Origin: Kineosporia rhizophila
GTDB taxonomy: Bacteria > Actinomycetota > Actinomycetes > Actinomycetales > Kineosporiaceae
DNA: 64,000 nt
NCBI RefSeq assembly: GCF_021277265.1
Contig: NZ_JAJSOH010000007.1
Span: forward strand, 124,001-188,000
Reading direction: 5' to 3'
Part shown: positions 7,834 through 15,429 of the stretch, piece after piece
How positions within the stretch are numbered: the stretch's first letter is position 1
Layout: the number at the start of each line of letters is the position of its first letter
Made by a program: the position numbers and the translations under genes
Notes under the pieces: generated by a model
Databases searched by the model: none
Told to the model about the DNA's origin: nothing
The model's input: only the letters and a program-made list of their open reading frames with translations

Positions 7834-10800
7834 ATTTTGAGGGTGGCGTCGGCCAGCTCGGGCCAGTTGTCCCGGGTGCCTTCCCGGCTGACTTCGGCGT
7901 AGCGGGCCTCGCCGAGCCGGGTGCGGGCGGTCTGTTCGATCCGGGTCACGTCGGGATGTTCCACGTAGGGCAGGCCGCGCAGCGCGGCGCTGGCCGCGAG
8001 CAGTCGGGCGGCCTGCTCGTCGTCGCGTTGCTGCTGGGCCAGGTCGGCGAGGCCGACGAGGACCTGGGCGATCGTGAGCGGGTAGCCGGCCTCGTTCGCC
8101 GCCTCGTAGGCCAGCTTCCGGTGCCTTCCCGCCTCGGCCCGGTCGTCGGTGAGGTAGGCCAGCAGGTCGTGGCGTACCGCGCGGAACTCGGCCCGCCCGG
8201 CCTCTTCGCCGAGCACGGCGGCGGCCCGGTCGAGCTGGCGGCGGGCCTCGGGCGCGTTGCCGGTGCTGCGGGCCAGTTCGGCCTCCACGATGGCCAGTTC
8301 GGAGAGGGCGACCGACCAGGTGGCCTGCTCGGCGAGGTGGTGGGCGTGGGCCAGGGCAGCCGTACTCGCCTCGATGTCGCCGTTCAGCCAGTACAGGTGG
8401 GCCTGGCGGGCGCGCAGCGCGATGACGTCTTCCAGGGCGCCGAGCTCGGTGACCGCCCGGATGGCCTGCTCGTAGTGTTCGCAGGCGCTGAGCCGGTCTC
8501 CGCGCAGGGCCAGGCGGGCGGCCAGTTCGGTGTGGGCGAAGGAGATTCCGAACCGTTCGCCGAGGGCCTGGAACTGCTCGAGGGCGGTGTGCAGGAAGGT
8601 GTCGGCCTCGGTGCCGCTGTGGCCCATCACCACCCGGACCTTGCCCAGGTGCAGCTGGGCCAGGGCGGCGACCCACGGGTCCTCGCTGTCGAGCAGGGGT
8701 TCGAAGGCGGACAGGTAGGCGCCCGGGTCGGTGAGCATGCGGTGCAGCGGGGCGACCAGGCCCAGCAGCGGGTCGGGCTGCGGGATGCGCCGGGTGAGCT
8801 CGTAGGCCTGCTCGATCCACTCGGCCGCGTCGCGCTCGTCGCCCCGCCCGGAGTTCAGGAACATCACCACCAGGGCGCTGAGCATGGCCCGGGTGGGGGC
8901 GGGCACCTCGCCGGGGATCCGGCTGGCGGCCACCACCAGTTCGTTGCCCTCGGCCTTGTGCCCGGCCAGCCACCAGTACCAGCCGGCGGAGGCGGCCAGG
9001 CGCATGGCCCCGGCCGCGTCCTGGGCGCTCACTGCCGCGCGCACGGCGGCGCCGAGGTTGTCGTGCTCATCGTGCAGGCGGGCCAGCCAGGTGAGCTGTT
9101 CGGCCCGGCGCAGGTGGGGCTGCGCGGTCTCGGCCAGGTCGGTGAAGAAGGCCAGGTGGGCGCGGCGGGCAGACTCCGCCTCGCCCGCCTCGGTGAGCCG
9201 CTGGGCCGCGTACTCGCGGATGGTGCCCAGCATCCGGTAGCGCGGCGCGCCCTCGCCGAGGGCCACCAGCAGCGACTTCTCGGTCAGGGCGGTGAGCAGG
9301 TCGAGGGCTTGTGCTGACGGGGCCAGGACGGCTTCGGCGGCCTCCAGGCTCACGCTGCCGGAGAACACCGAGAGCCGGCGCAGCATCAGGCGTTCGTCGT
9401 CGCTGAGCAGTTGCCAGCTCCAGTCGATCACCGCGTGCAGGGTGCGGTGGCGCGGAAGGGCGGTGCGACTGCCGCCGGTGAGCAGTCGGAACCGGTCGTT
9501 CAGGCGCAGGGCGAGCTGGTCGGGCGTCATCGTGCGCAACCGGGCCGCGGCCAGTTCGATCGCCAGCGGGATACCGTCGAGCGCGCGGCAGATCCCGGCC
9601 AGGACCTCAGCGGTGCCCTCGTCAAGGGCCAGGTCGCTGCGTACCGCGCGGGCCCGGTCGAGCAGCAGACGCACCGCGGGGGAGGCCTCGATCTGCCCGG
9701 CACCGGCCTCGGGATCCGGCACCGCCAGCGGCAGGACCGGCCAGAGCACCTCACCGGTGATGCCGAGCGGTTCGCGGCTGGTGACCAGGATCCGCAGCTG
9801 CCGGCACTCGCCCAGCAGCCGGTGGGCGAAGGTGGCCGCGGCCTCGATGACGTGCTCGCAGTTGTCCAGCACCAGCAGCATCTCGCGTTCGCCGACCACG
9901 GCCACGACCCGCTCGGTGAGGGTGGTCTCGGAGGGTTCGGCGAGCAGCGTGTCGCGCGGGCCGAGGGCGGCCAGGGCGGCCTGGGCCACGTCGCCGCCGG
10001 CGCTGGTGGAGGCGAGCTCGACCAGCCAGGCGCCGTCCTTCCAGGCCGAGGCGTGGGCCCGCGCGGATTCCGTGGCCAGCCGGGTCTTTCCGCACCCGCC
10101 GGGCCCGATCAGGGTGACCAGCCGGGACTCGCCGAGCAGGTCGCCGATCCGGCCGACCTCGGTCTCGCGGCCGACGAAGCTGGTGAGTTCGGAGCGCAGG
10201 TTGTGGGCGCGGGGCCGGGCGGGCGGGGCCGGGGCCCGCAGCAGCGACAGGTGCAGCTCGGACAACTCGGCCGACGGGTCGGCCCCCAGCTCCTCGGCCA
10301 GGGCCCGCCGGGTGCGCCCGAACACCGCGAGGGCCTCGTTCGCCCGGCCGGTGCCGGCCAGGGCCCGCATCAGCGTGGCCACCAGGCGCTCGCGCAGCGG
10401 GTGGGCGGCGGCCAGGTCGTTCAGCCGGGGCAGGATCTCCGCGCCGCGCCCCAGAACGACCTCGGCCTCGGCCCATTCCTCGGCGGCGGTGAGATGCAGT
10501 TCGGTGAGGTGCGCGACCGCGGCCTCGAAGGCCGGGCTGTCCTGCAGGCCGACCTCGGCCAGGGGAGCGCCCTTCCACAGCGGCAACGCCTGCCGGAGCA
10601 GTTCGGTGCGCAGGACCGGATCGCTGGTGCGAGAACGGCTCTGGAGAATGAGCTGCTCGAACCGGACGGCGTCGACCTGCTCGGGGGCGACGGCCAGCCG
10701 GTACCCCTCGGGCAGGCCCTCGACCAGCCCTTCCGGAAGGGCCTTGCGCAGCCGGGAGACCAGGCGCTGCAGGGCGTTGGGGGCCTCGGCGGGCGGGTTC

Positions 10801-10958
10801 TCGCCCCAGATCCAGTCGATGAGTGTGCTCTTGGTGACCAGCTGGCCCGGCCGCAGGGCCAGGGCCGCCAGCAGCGCACGCAGACGGGCCCCCGGCACAT
10901 CGGCCGGGGTGCCCGTGTCGGTGCGGAGTTCGAACGTGCCCAGCAGCAGGATCTGCAC
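7830..10958 (-). CDS. AfsR/SARP family transcriptional regulator with NB-ARC and TPR regions
   Basis: The 1042-residue protein has the AfsR order. An OmpR-like winged-helix domain (about 1-90, starting QILLLGTFELRTDTG) is followed by a bacterial transcriptional activator domain (about 95-240). A STAND-type NTPase follows, with Walker A GPGGCGKT at 285-292 and LLVLDNCEHV as Walker B, and then a long helical TPR-like C-terminus. Such proteins activate secondary-metabolite or export genes from direct-repeat sites. The GTG start is chosen because the domain begins there; the frame is open further upstream but is antisense to nothing recognisable. It lies 29 bases downstream of the ABC-2 exporter on the same strand and is probably cotranscribed with it. 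Confidence 0.9.
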   Translation of the reverse strand: MQILLLGTFELRTDTGTPADVPGARLRALLAALALRPGQLVTKSTLIDWIWGENPPAEAPNALQRLVSRLRKALPEGLVEGLPEGYRLAVAPEQVDAVRFEQLILQSRSRTSDPVLRTELLRQALPLWKGAPLAEVGLQDSPAFEAAVAHLTELHLTAAEEWAEAEVVLGRGAEILPRLNDLAAAHPLRERLVATLMRALAGTGRANEALAVFGRTRRALAEELGADPSAELSELHLSLLRAPAPPARPRAHNLRSELTSFVGRETEVGRIGDLLGESRLVTLIGPGGCGKTRLATESARAHASAWKDGAWLVELASTSAGGDVAQAALAALGPRDTLLAEPSETTLTERVVAVVGEREMLLVLDNCEHVIEAAATFAHRLLGECRQLRILVTSREPLGITGEVLWPVLPLAVPDPEAGAGQIEASPAVRLLLDRARAVRSDLALDEGTAEVLAGICRALDGIPLAIELAAARLRTMTPDQLALRLNDRFRLLTGGSRTALPRHRTLHAVIDWSWQLLSDDERLMLRRLSVFSGSVSLEAAEAVLAPSAQALDLLTALTEKSLLVALGEGAPRYRMLGTIREYAAQRLTEAGEAESARRAHLAFFTDLAETAQPHLRRAEQLTWLARLHDEHDNLGAAVRAAVSAQDAAGAMRLAASAGWYWWLAGHKAEGNELVVAASRIPGEVPAPTRAMLSALVVMFLNSGRGDERDAAEWIEQAYELTRRIPQPDPLLGLVAPLHRMLTDPGAYLSAFEPLLDSEDPWVAALAQLHLGKVRVVMGHSGTEADTFLHTALEQFQALGERFGISFAHTELAARLALRGDRLSACEHYEQAIRAVTELGALEDVIALRARQAHLYWLNGDIEASTAALAHAHHLAEQATWSVALSELAIVEAELARSTGNAPEARRQLDRAAAVLGEEAGRAEFRAVRHDLLAYLTDDRAEAGRHRKLAYEAANEAGYPLTIAQVLVGLADLAQQQRDDEQAARLLAASAALRGLPYVEHPDVTRIEQTARTRLGEARYAEVSREGTRDNWPELADATLKI

Positions 10959-10987
10959 GCGCCGAGTTTGCCACGTTCTGAGATGAA

Positions 10988-11734
10988 TCAGGCCCGCCGG
11001 CCGTAGTTCGCCCGGGCCCAGAAGAAGCTGACCAGGATGATGGCCACCGACCAGGCGATGGTGGCGAAGGTCTGGCCGGTGTCGGGGGTCCCGGTCAGGA
11101 AACCGCGCACCGACTCGATGATCGAGGTGAAGGGCTGGTACTCGGCGAACTGCCGGATGCCGGTGCCCATCGCCTCGGCCGGGACGATCGCGCTGCTGAA
11201 GAAGGGCAGCATGATCAGCGGCACGACGGTGAACGCGGCGGTCTCCGGGCTCTTGGCGAAGAGGCCGAGGGCGACGGTGAGCCAGCTGACCGCGAACACC
11301 ACCAGTGCCAGCACCCCGAGCACGCCGAGCCACTCGGCCGCCGAGGCCTGCGGGTCGAAGCCCATCAGGAAGGCGACGGCGAAGATCGCGGCCAGGGCCA
11401 GCCCGGTGCGCAGCACGGTGGAGAAGACGTGCCCGGTCAGCACCGCGCTGCGGGAGACGTCCATGACCTTGAACCGGTTGATCACGCCGGTGGTCATGTC
11501 CGAGTTGACCGCCATCACGGTGGCGCTGAGCCCGTAGACGATGGCCAGCATCAGCATGCCGGGGGTGGCGTAGTCGACGTAGTCGGCCCCGCCCACGTCG
11601 AAGGCGTCACCGAAGACGTAGACGAACATCAGCATCAGGATGATCGGGAAGAGGATCGCGTTGAAGACCGCGACGGGGTTGCGCACGGTGTGGCGGAGGT
11701 TGCGGCGCAGCATGACCACGGAGTTGCTGTTCAT
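10988..11734 (-). CDS. ABC-2 type exporter permease (DrrB-like)
   Basis: The 248-residue permease has six predicted membrane segments. It shows the DrrB-like features: an N-terminal cytoplasmic RRNLRHTVRNPVAVF, the first helix (ILFPIILMLMFVYVFGDAF), the conserved DMTTGVINRFKVMDVSRSAVLTGH loop, and a late SSAIVPAEAMGTGIRQFAEYQPFT segment. It would form the membrane channel of a drug or lipid-like exporter with the ATPase encoded just upstream. Its ATG overlaps the ATPase stop by four bases (ATGA), a sign of translational coupling. The exported substrate cannot be read from sequence; antibiotic or peptide export is the family's usual role. Confidence 0.9.
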   Translation of the reverse strand: MNSNSVVMLRRNLRHTVRNPVAVFNAILFPIILMLMFVYVFGDAFDVGGADYVDYATPGMLMLAIVYGLSATVMAVNSDMTTGVINRFKVMDVSRSAVLTGHVFSTVLRTGLALAAIFAVAFLMGFDPQASAAEWLGVLGVLALVVFAVSWLTVALGLFAKSPETAAFTVVPLIMLPFFSSAIVPAEAMGTGIRQFAEYQPFTSIIESVRGFLTGTPDTGQTFATIAWSVAIILVSFFWARANYGRRA

Positions 11735-12675
11735 CGGGCTTCGGTCTCCTCGGTAGCGGTGATGGACTGGCCGGTCAGGGCCAGGAAGACGTCGTCGAGG
11801 TCGGGCAGCCGCACGGTGAACTCCTCGACCGGCACGGCGTACTCGTCGAGCCGGTCCAGCAGGCTGCGCAGCGAGCGCACCCCGCCGTCGCTCGGCACCC
11901 GCAGGATCAGGTTGTCCGGGTCGGGGGTGGCCTCGGGCAGCACCCGCGCGGCGGCCTCCAGGCCCGCGATCTCGGCGAGGCGCAGTTCCACGTGCCCGCC
12001 GGGGATCTGGCGCTTCAGCTCCTCGGGGCTGCCCTGGGCCACCAGGCGGCCCTGGTCGAGCACGGCGATCCGGTCGGCGAGCCGGTCCGCCTCCTCCAGG
12101 TACTGGGTGGTGAGGAAGATGGTCATGCCGTCGTTCACCAGGTCCCGCACGATCTGCCAGAGCATCCGCCGGCTGCGCGGGTCCAGCCCGGTGGTCGGCT
12201 CGTCGAGGAACAGCACCTGCGGCCGGCCCACCAGGGTCATCGCCAGGTCGAGCTTGCGGCGCATGCCCCCGGAGTAGGTGGAGGCCCGCCGGTCGGCGGC
12301 CTCCTCCAGGTCGAAGCGCTGCAGCAGCGGCCCGATCGGCTCGGACCCGCGCCGGCCCAGCAGGTCGGCCATCATCTGCACGTTCTCGCGGCCGGTGAGC
12401 AGTTCGTCGACCGAGGCGAACTGGCCGGTGACGCCGATCGCCGAGCGCACCCGGTGGGCCTCGGAGGCCACGTCGAAGCCGGCCACCCGGGCGCTGCCGC
12501 CGTCCAGCCGCAGCAGCGTGGTCAGCACGTTCACGGTGGTGGTCTTGCCCGCCCCGTTCGGGCCGAGCAGTGAGAACACCGAGCCGGCGGGGACCTCGAA
12601 GTCGATCCCCTCCAGCACGGCCTTGTCCTTGTAGGCCTTCCTCAGTCCGGAGGCCTCGATCGCGGTGTTCGTCAT
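11731..12675 (-). CDS. Daunorubicin-resistance type ABC transporter ATP-binding protein (DrrA-like)
   Basis: The 314-residue ATPase has Walker A GPNGAGKT at 38-45, an ABC signature reading YSGGMRRKLDLAMTLVG, Walker B VLFLDEPTTGLDPRSR, and a C-terminal DUF4162-like domain ending in a predicted GR/FTVRLPDLDDVFLALTG region, as in DrrA. It would power the permease encoded immediately downstream (4-bp overlap). The ATG start follows a region with three GTGTCAG-type direct repeats and a CAGATT box, suggesting control by a SARP-like activator; the AfsR-like gene at the end of this operon is the obvious candidate. An upstream extension of the frame is not protein-like. Confidence 0.92.
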   Translation of the reverse strand: MTNTAIEASGLRKAYKDKAVLEGIDFEVPAGSVFSLLGPNGAGKTTTVNVLTTLLRLDGGSARVAGFDVASEAHRVRSAIGVTGQFASVDELLTGRENVQMMADLLGRRGSEPIGPLLQRFDLEEAADRRASTYSGGMRRKLDLAMTLVGRPQVLFLDEPTTGLDPRSRRMLWQIVRDLVNDGMTIFLTTQYLEEADRLADRIAVLDQGRLVAQGSPEELKRQIPGGHVELRLAEIAGLEAAARVLPEATPDPDNLILRVPSDGGVRSLRSLLDRLDEYAVPVEEFTVRLPDLDDVFLALTGQSITATEETEAR

Positions 12676-12697
12676 GGCTTCAATCTGGAGGTGGGCG

Positions 12698-12737
12698 CTG
12701 ACACGCCCCTGACACGAGCCGCCCGTGCCCTGACACG
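12698..12737 (-). promoter_or_regulatory. Direct repeats resembling a SARP operator upstream of the exporter operon
   Basis: Three copies of CTGACACG (plus-strand sense) start at 12698, 12709 and 12730, that is 11 and 21 bases apart, about one and two helix turns. Read on the minus strand they are CGTGTCAG units. The last one lies about nine bases before a possible -10 box CAGATT (around 12685), close to the exporter ATG. SARP/AfsR proteins are known to bind heptamer direct repeats with 11 or 22 bp periodicity next to the -10 box. Assignment to the adjacent AfsR-like protein is inference. Confidence 0.5.
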
Positions 12738-12744
12738 GGCGGCT
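12717..12744 (-). terminator. Hairpin after the DASS permease gene
   Basis: A perfect 11-bp stem (12717-12727 with 12734-12744) and six-base loop lies six bases after the stop of the minus-strand permease. It lacks a T tract, so it may act as a hairpin-only terminator, and it partly overlaps the direct repeats upstream of the exporter. Confidence 0.5.
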
Positions 12745-12749
12745 GTCGC

Positions 12750-14141
12750 TCAGCCCCAGCCCGGCACGACGAAGACCAGCCAGCTCACCACCGGGGCGAT
12801 CAGGACCATCGAGAAGCCCCACTGCAGCAGGCGCCGGTACACCAGGTCGCGTTCGTCGTCCGGGGCGTTGGCCACCACCAGGGCGCCGCTGGTGGAGAAC
12901 GGGCTGGAGTCGACCACCGACGAGGAGATCGACAGGGCGATGATCATGCCGACCGCGCCCACCTCACCGGCCAGCAGGAACGGCACCGCCAGCGGGATCA
13001 GCGCCCCGAGAATGCCGGTGGTGGAGGCGAAGGCGGACACCGAGGCGCCGATGAAGCAGATCAGCAGGGCCGCGACCAGCGGGGTGCCGACGTCGGCGAC
13101 GCCCTCGCCCAGCCAGTCGATCGTGCCCAGCCGCTCCATCATCGAGACGTAGGTGACGATGCCGCAGACCAGCAGCACGGTCGGCCAGGCGATCGCGCTG
13201 ACCGCGCTCTTGTTGCTCGAGGGGCACAGGATGGTCACCGCGACCGCCACCACCAGAGCGGTGAAGCCGACGTCCTGGTCGAACACCAGCACGGCCACCG
13301 CCAGCCCGAGCATGCCGAGCAGGGTGATCAGGCGGTTGCGGTCCAGATCGGTGTGCCCGGTACGGGGTGGCGAGGCCACCGTGGTGGTCTGCACGGCGGT
13401 GGTGCTGGCCCGGTCTCCGCGGCGGTCGGGTGGCGTAGTTGCTGCTGTGGGCGGGTTTTCGGGGCTTTCTGGGCTTCCAGTCGAATTGAGGACGCCGTCG
13501 CCCAGGTCGCGCTGTCCGAGCAGTTTGCGTCCGCCGAAGAGGATGAAGACCACCACTCCGAGGACGACGTTGAAGACCAGGGAGGACAGGAACAGTGCGG
13601 TCGGGTTGCCGGGAAGGTCGTTGCGCTCGACCACGCCGTTGACGATGCTGCCGAAGATGCTGATCGGGGAGAACCCGCCGGCGCTGGCCCCGTTGATCAC
13701 CATCAGGCCCATCAGGACCGGCGAGATGGAGTACCGCTTGGCGAAATTCATGCCGATCGGCGCAATGATGGCCACCGCCGCGGGCACCACCGCGCCGACC
13801 GCGGTGAGCGCGCCGGTCACGGCGAACATCACCCAGGGGATCAGCGCCACCCGGCCGCGCACCGACTGCACGGCCTTCTCCACCAGCCAGTCGACCGTGC
13901 CGTTCTCCTTGGCCAGGGCGAACAGGTAGGTGACGCCGACCAGGATCACGAACAGGTCGGCCGGGAAGCCGCTGAGCACCGCGTCCAGGTCCTCGTCCAG
14001 CAGTTGCGGCCCGACGATGAACGCGGCCACCAGGGCCAGGGCCCCCATGTGCACCGGCAGCACGGTGGCCACCAGGAACACCAGGGCCAGAACGAGTATC
14101 GAGATGAGCTCTTCGGACACGGCGGCTCCCGCTGACGTCAT
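12750..14141 (-). CDS. SLC13/DASS-type carboxylate permease (MatC-like)
   Basis: This is a polytopic permease of about 463 residues with about 12 hydrophobic segments. The N-terminal half reads VLPVHMGALALVAAFIVG and then FPADLFVILVGVTYLF, which resembles MatC/dicarboxylate carriers. The repeated GASAGGFSPISIFG and ASTTGILGALIPLAVPF turns resemble the paired substrate loops of the ion-transporter superfamily. A hydrophilic Pro/Thr-rich loop splits the halves near residue 230. It probably imports a small carboxylate for the divergent aminotransferase and oxidase genes. Two starts are possible; MTSAGAAV is used because helices begin soon after, but an ATG at 14219 would add 26 residues. Confidence 0.8.
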   Translation of the reverse strand: MTSAGAAVSEELISILVLALVFLVATVLPVHMGALALVAAFIVGPQLLDEDLDAVLSGFPADLFVILVGVTYLFALAKENGTVDWLVEKAVQSVRGRVALIPWVMFAVTGALTAVGAVVPAAVAIIAPIGMNFAKRYSISPVLMGLMVINGASAGGFSPISIFGSIVNGVVERNDLPGNPTALFLSSLVFNVVLGVVVFILFGGRKLLGQRDLGDGVLNSTGSPESPENPPTAATTPPDRRGDRASTTAVQTTTVASPPRTGHTDLDRNRLITLLGMLGLAVAVLVFDQDVGFTALVVAVAVTILCPSSNKSAVSAIAWPTVLLVCGIVTYVSMMERLGTIDWLGEGVADVGTPLVAALLICFIGASVSAFASTTGILGALIPLAVPFLLAGEVGAVGMIIALSISSSVVDSSPFSTSGALVVANAPDDERDLVYRRLLQWGFSMVLIAPVVSWLVFVVPGWG

Positions 14142-14262
14142 CGACAGGGTGGACGGATGCTTCCCGGAGCTGAGTTCCACGTGACGGAATCGACGTTCGT
14201 GTACCTTTTGCACCATCACGTGTAACGCAGGTCACGTCAAGCCCTAACTAGGAGGTCCTGCG

Positions 14263-15429
14263 ATGGGGCGTCACTTCCTGCAGATCCCTGGCCCGACGAA
14301 CTGCCCGGACGAGGTACTGCGCGCACTGGCGGCCCCGACCATCGACCACCGCGGCCCGGAGTTCCAGGCCCTGGGCCGACGCGTTCTGGAGGGCATCCGC
14401 CCGGTCTTCGGCACCGGCAACCCGGTGGTGATCTACCCCGCCTCCGGCACCGGCGCCTGGGAGGCCGCGCTGGTCAACACCCTCAGCCCGGGCGATCGCG
14501 TACTGTGCTTCGAGACCGGCCATTTCGCCACCCTCTGGCAGAGGATGGCCACCGAACTGGGCCTGGTGGTCGACTTCGTGCCCGGCGACTGGCGGCACGG
14601 GGTCGACCCGGCCCAGGTCGAGGAACGGCTCGCCGCCGACCCGGCAGGTGAGATCAAGGCGGTCTGCTGCGTGCACAACGAGACCTCCACCGGGGTCACC
14701 AGCCGGATCGCCGAGGTGCGGGCGGCGATCGACCGCACCGGCCACCCGGCCCTGCTGCTGGTCGACACCATCTCCTCACTCGCCTCGATCGACTACCGCC
14801 ACGACGAGTGGGGGGTGGACGTGACGGTGGCCGGCTCGCAGAAGGGCCTGATGCTGCCGCCCGGGCTGAGTTTCAACGCGATCAGCGACAAGGCGCTGGC
14901 CGCCTCCGAGCACGCCGGGCTACGCCGGTCCTACTGGGACTGGCGTCCGATCCTCGAGACGAACGCCAACGGGTTCTTCCCCTACACACCCGCCACCAAC
15001 CTGCTCTACGGTCTCGAGGCCTCGCTGAAGCTGCTGCGTGAAGAGGGCCTGAAGAACGTGTTCGCCCGCCACGACCGGCACGCCCGGGCCACCCGCGCCG
15101 CCGTCCGGGCCTGGGGCGGCGGGCTGGAGATGCTGTGCCAGGACGAGCGGGAGTACTCGTCCTCGCTGACCGCGATCCTGGTGCCCGAGCAGTTCGACGC
15201 CGACGAGATCCGGCGCATCATCCTGCAGCGGTTCGACATGTCCCTGGGGGCAGGACTTTCCAAGGTGGCCGGCAAGGTCTTCCGGATCGGGCACCTGGGC
15301 GCCTTCGAGGACCTGACCCTGATCGGCACGCTGGGCGGCGTGCAGATGGGGCTGCAACTGGCCGGGCTACCGATCGACACCGGGGGAGTGAACGCGGCCC
15401 TGGAGTCGCTGAGGGACGAGAGCCAGTGA
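14263..15429 (+). CDS. PLP-dependent alanine/serine-glyoxylate aminotransferase
   Basis: The 388-residue class V aminotransferase begins MGRHFLQIPGPTNCPDEVL, the hallmark of alanine/serine:glyoxylate transaminases. It retains the YPASGTGAWEAAL cofactor phosphate region (58-70), the VDTISSLAS aspartate (about 168), and the Schiff-base lysine in GSQKGLMLPPG (K194). It would transfer an amino group to glyoxylate, giving glycine. A strong RBS (GGAGG) lies seven bases before ATG. Its stop overlaps the GTG of the FAD/Fe-S oxidase (GTGA), so they are translationally coupled and likely handle glycolate and glyoxylate together. Confidence 0.92.
   Translation: MGRHFLQIPGPTNCPDEVLRALAAPTIDHRGPEFQALGRRVLEGIRPVFGTGNPVVIYPASGTGAWEAALVNTLSPGDRVLCFETGHFATLWQRMATELGLVVDFVPGDWRHGVDPAQVEERLAADPAGEIKAVCCVHNETSTGVTSRIAEVRAAIDRTGHPALLLVDTISSLASIDYRHDEWGVDVTVAGSQKGLMLPPGLSFNAISDKALAASEHAGLRRSYWDWRPILETNANGFFPYTPATNLLYGLEASLKLLREEGLKNVFARHDRHARATRAAVRAWGGGLEMLCQDEREYSSSLTAILVPEQFDADEIRRIILQRFDMSLGAGLSKVAGKVFRIGHLGAFEDLTLIGTLGGVQMGLQLAGLPIDTGGVNAALESLRDESQ

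Noticed and set aside
6739..8973. Minus-strand open frame of 744 codons across the CoA-transferase and the AfsR-like gene
   Set aside because: Its Arg/Gly/Pro-rich translation has no domain, and it covers two recognisable genes in other frames.
14195..14240. Repeated TCACGT between the DASS permease and the transaminase
   Set aside because: Six-base repeats are too short to support an operator call without further evidence.
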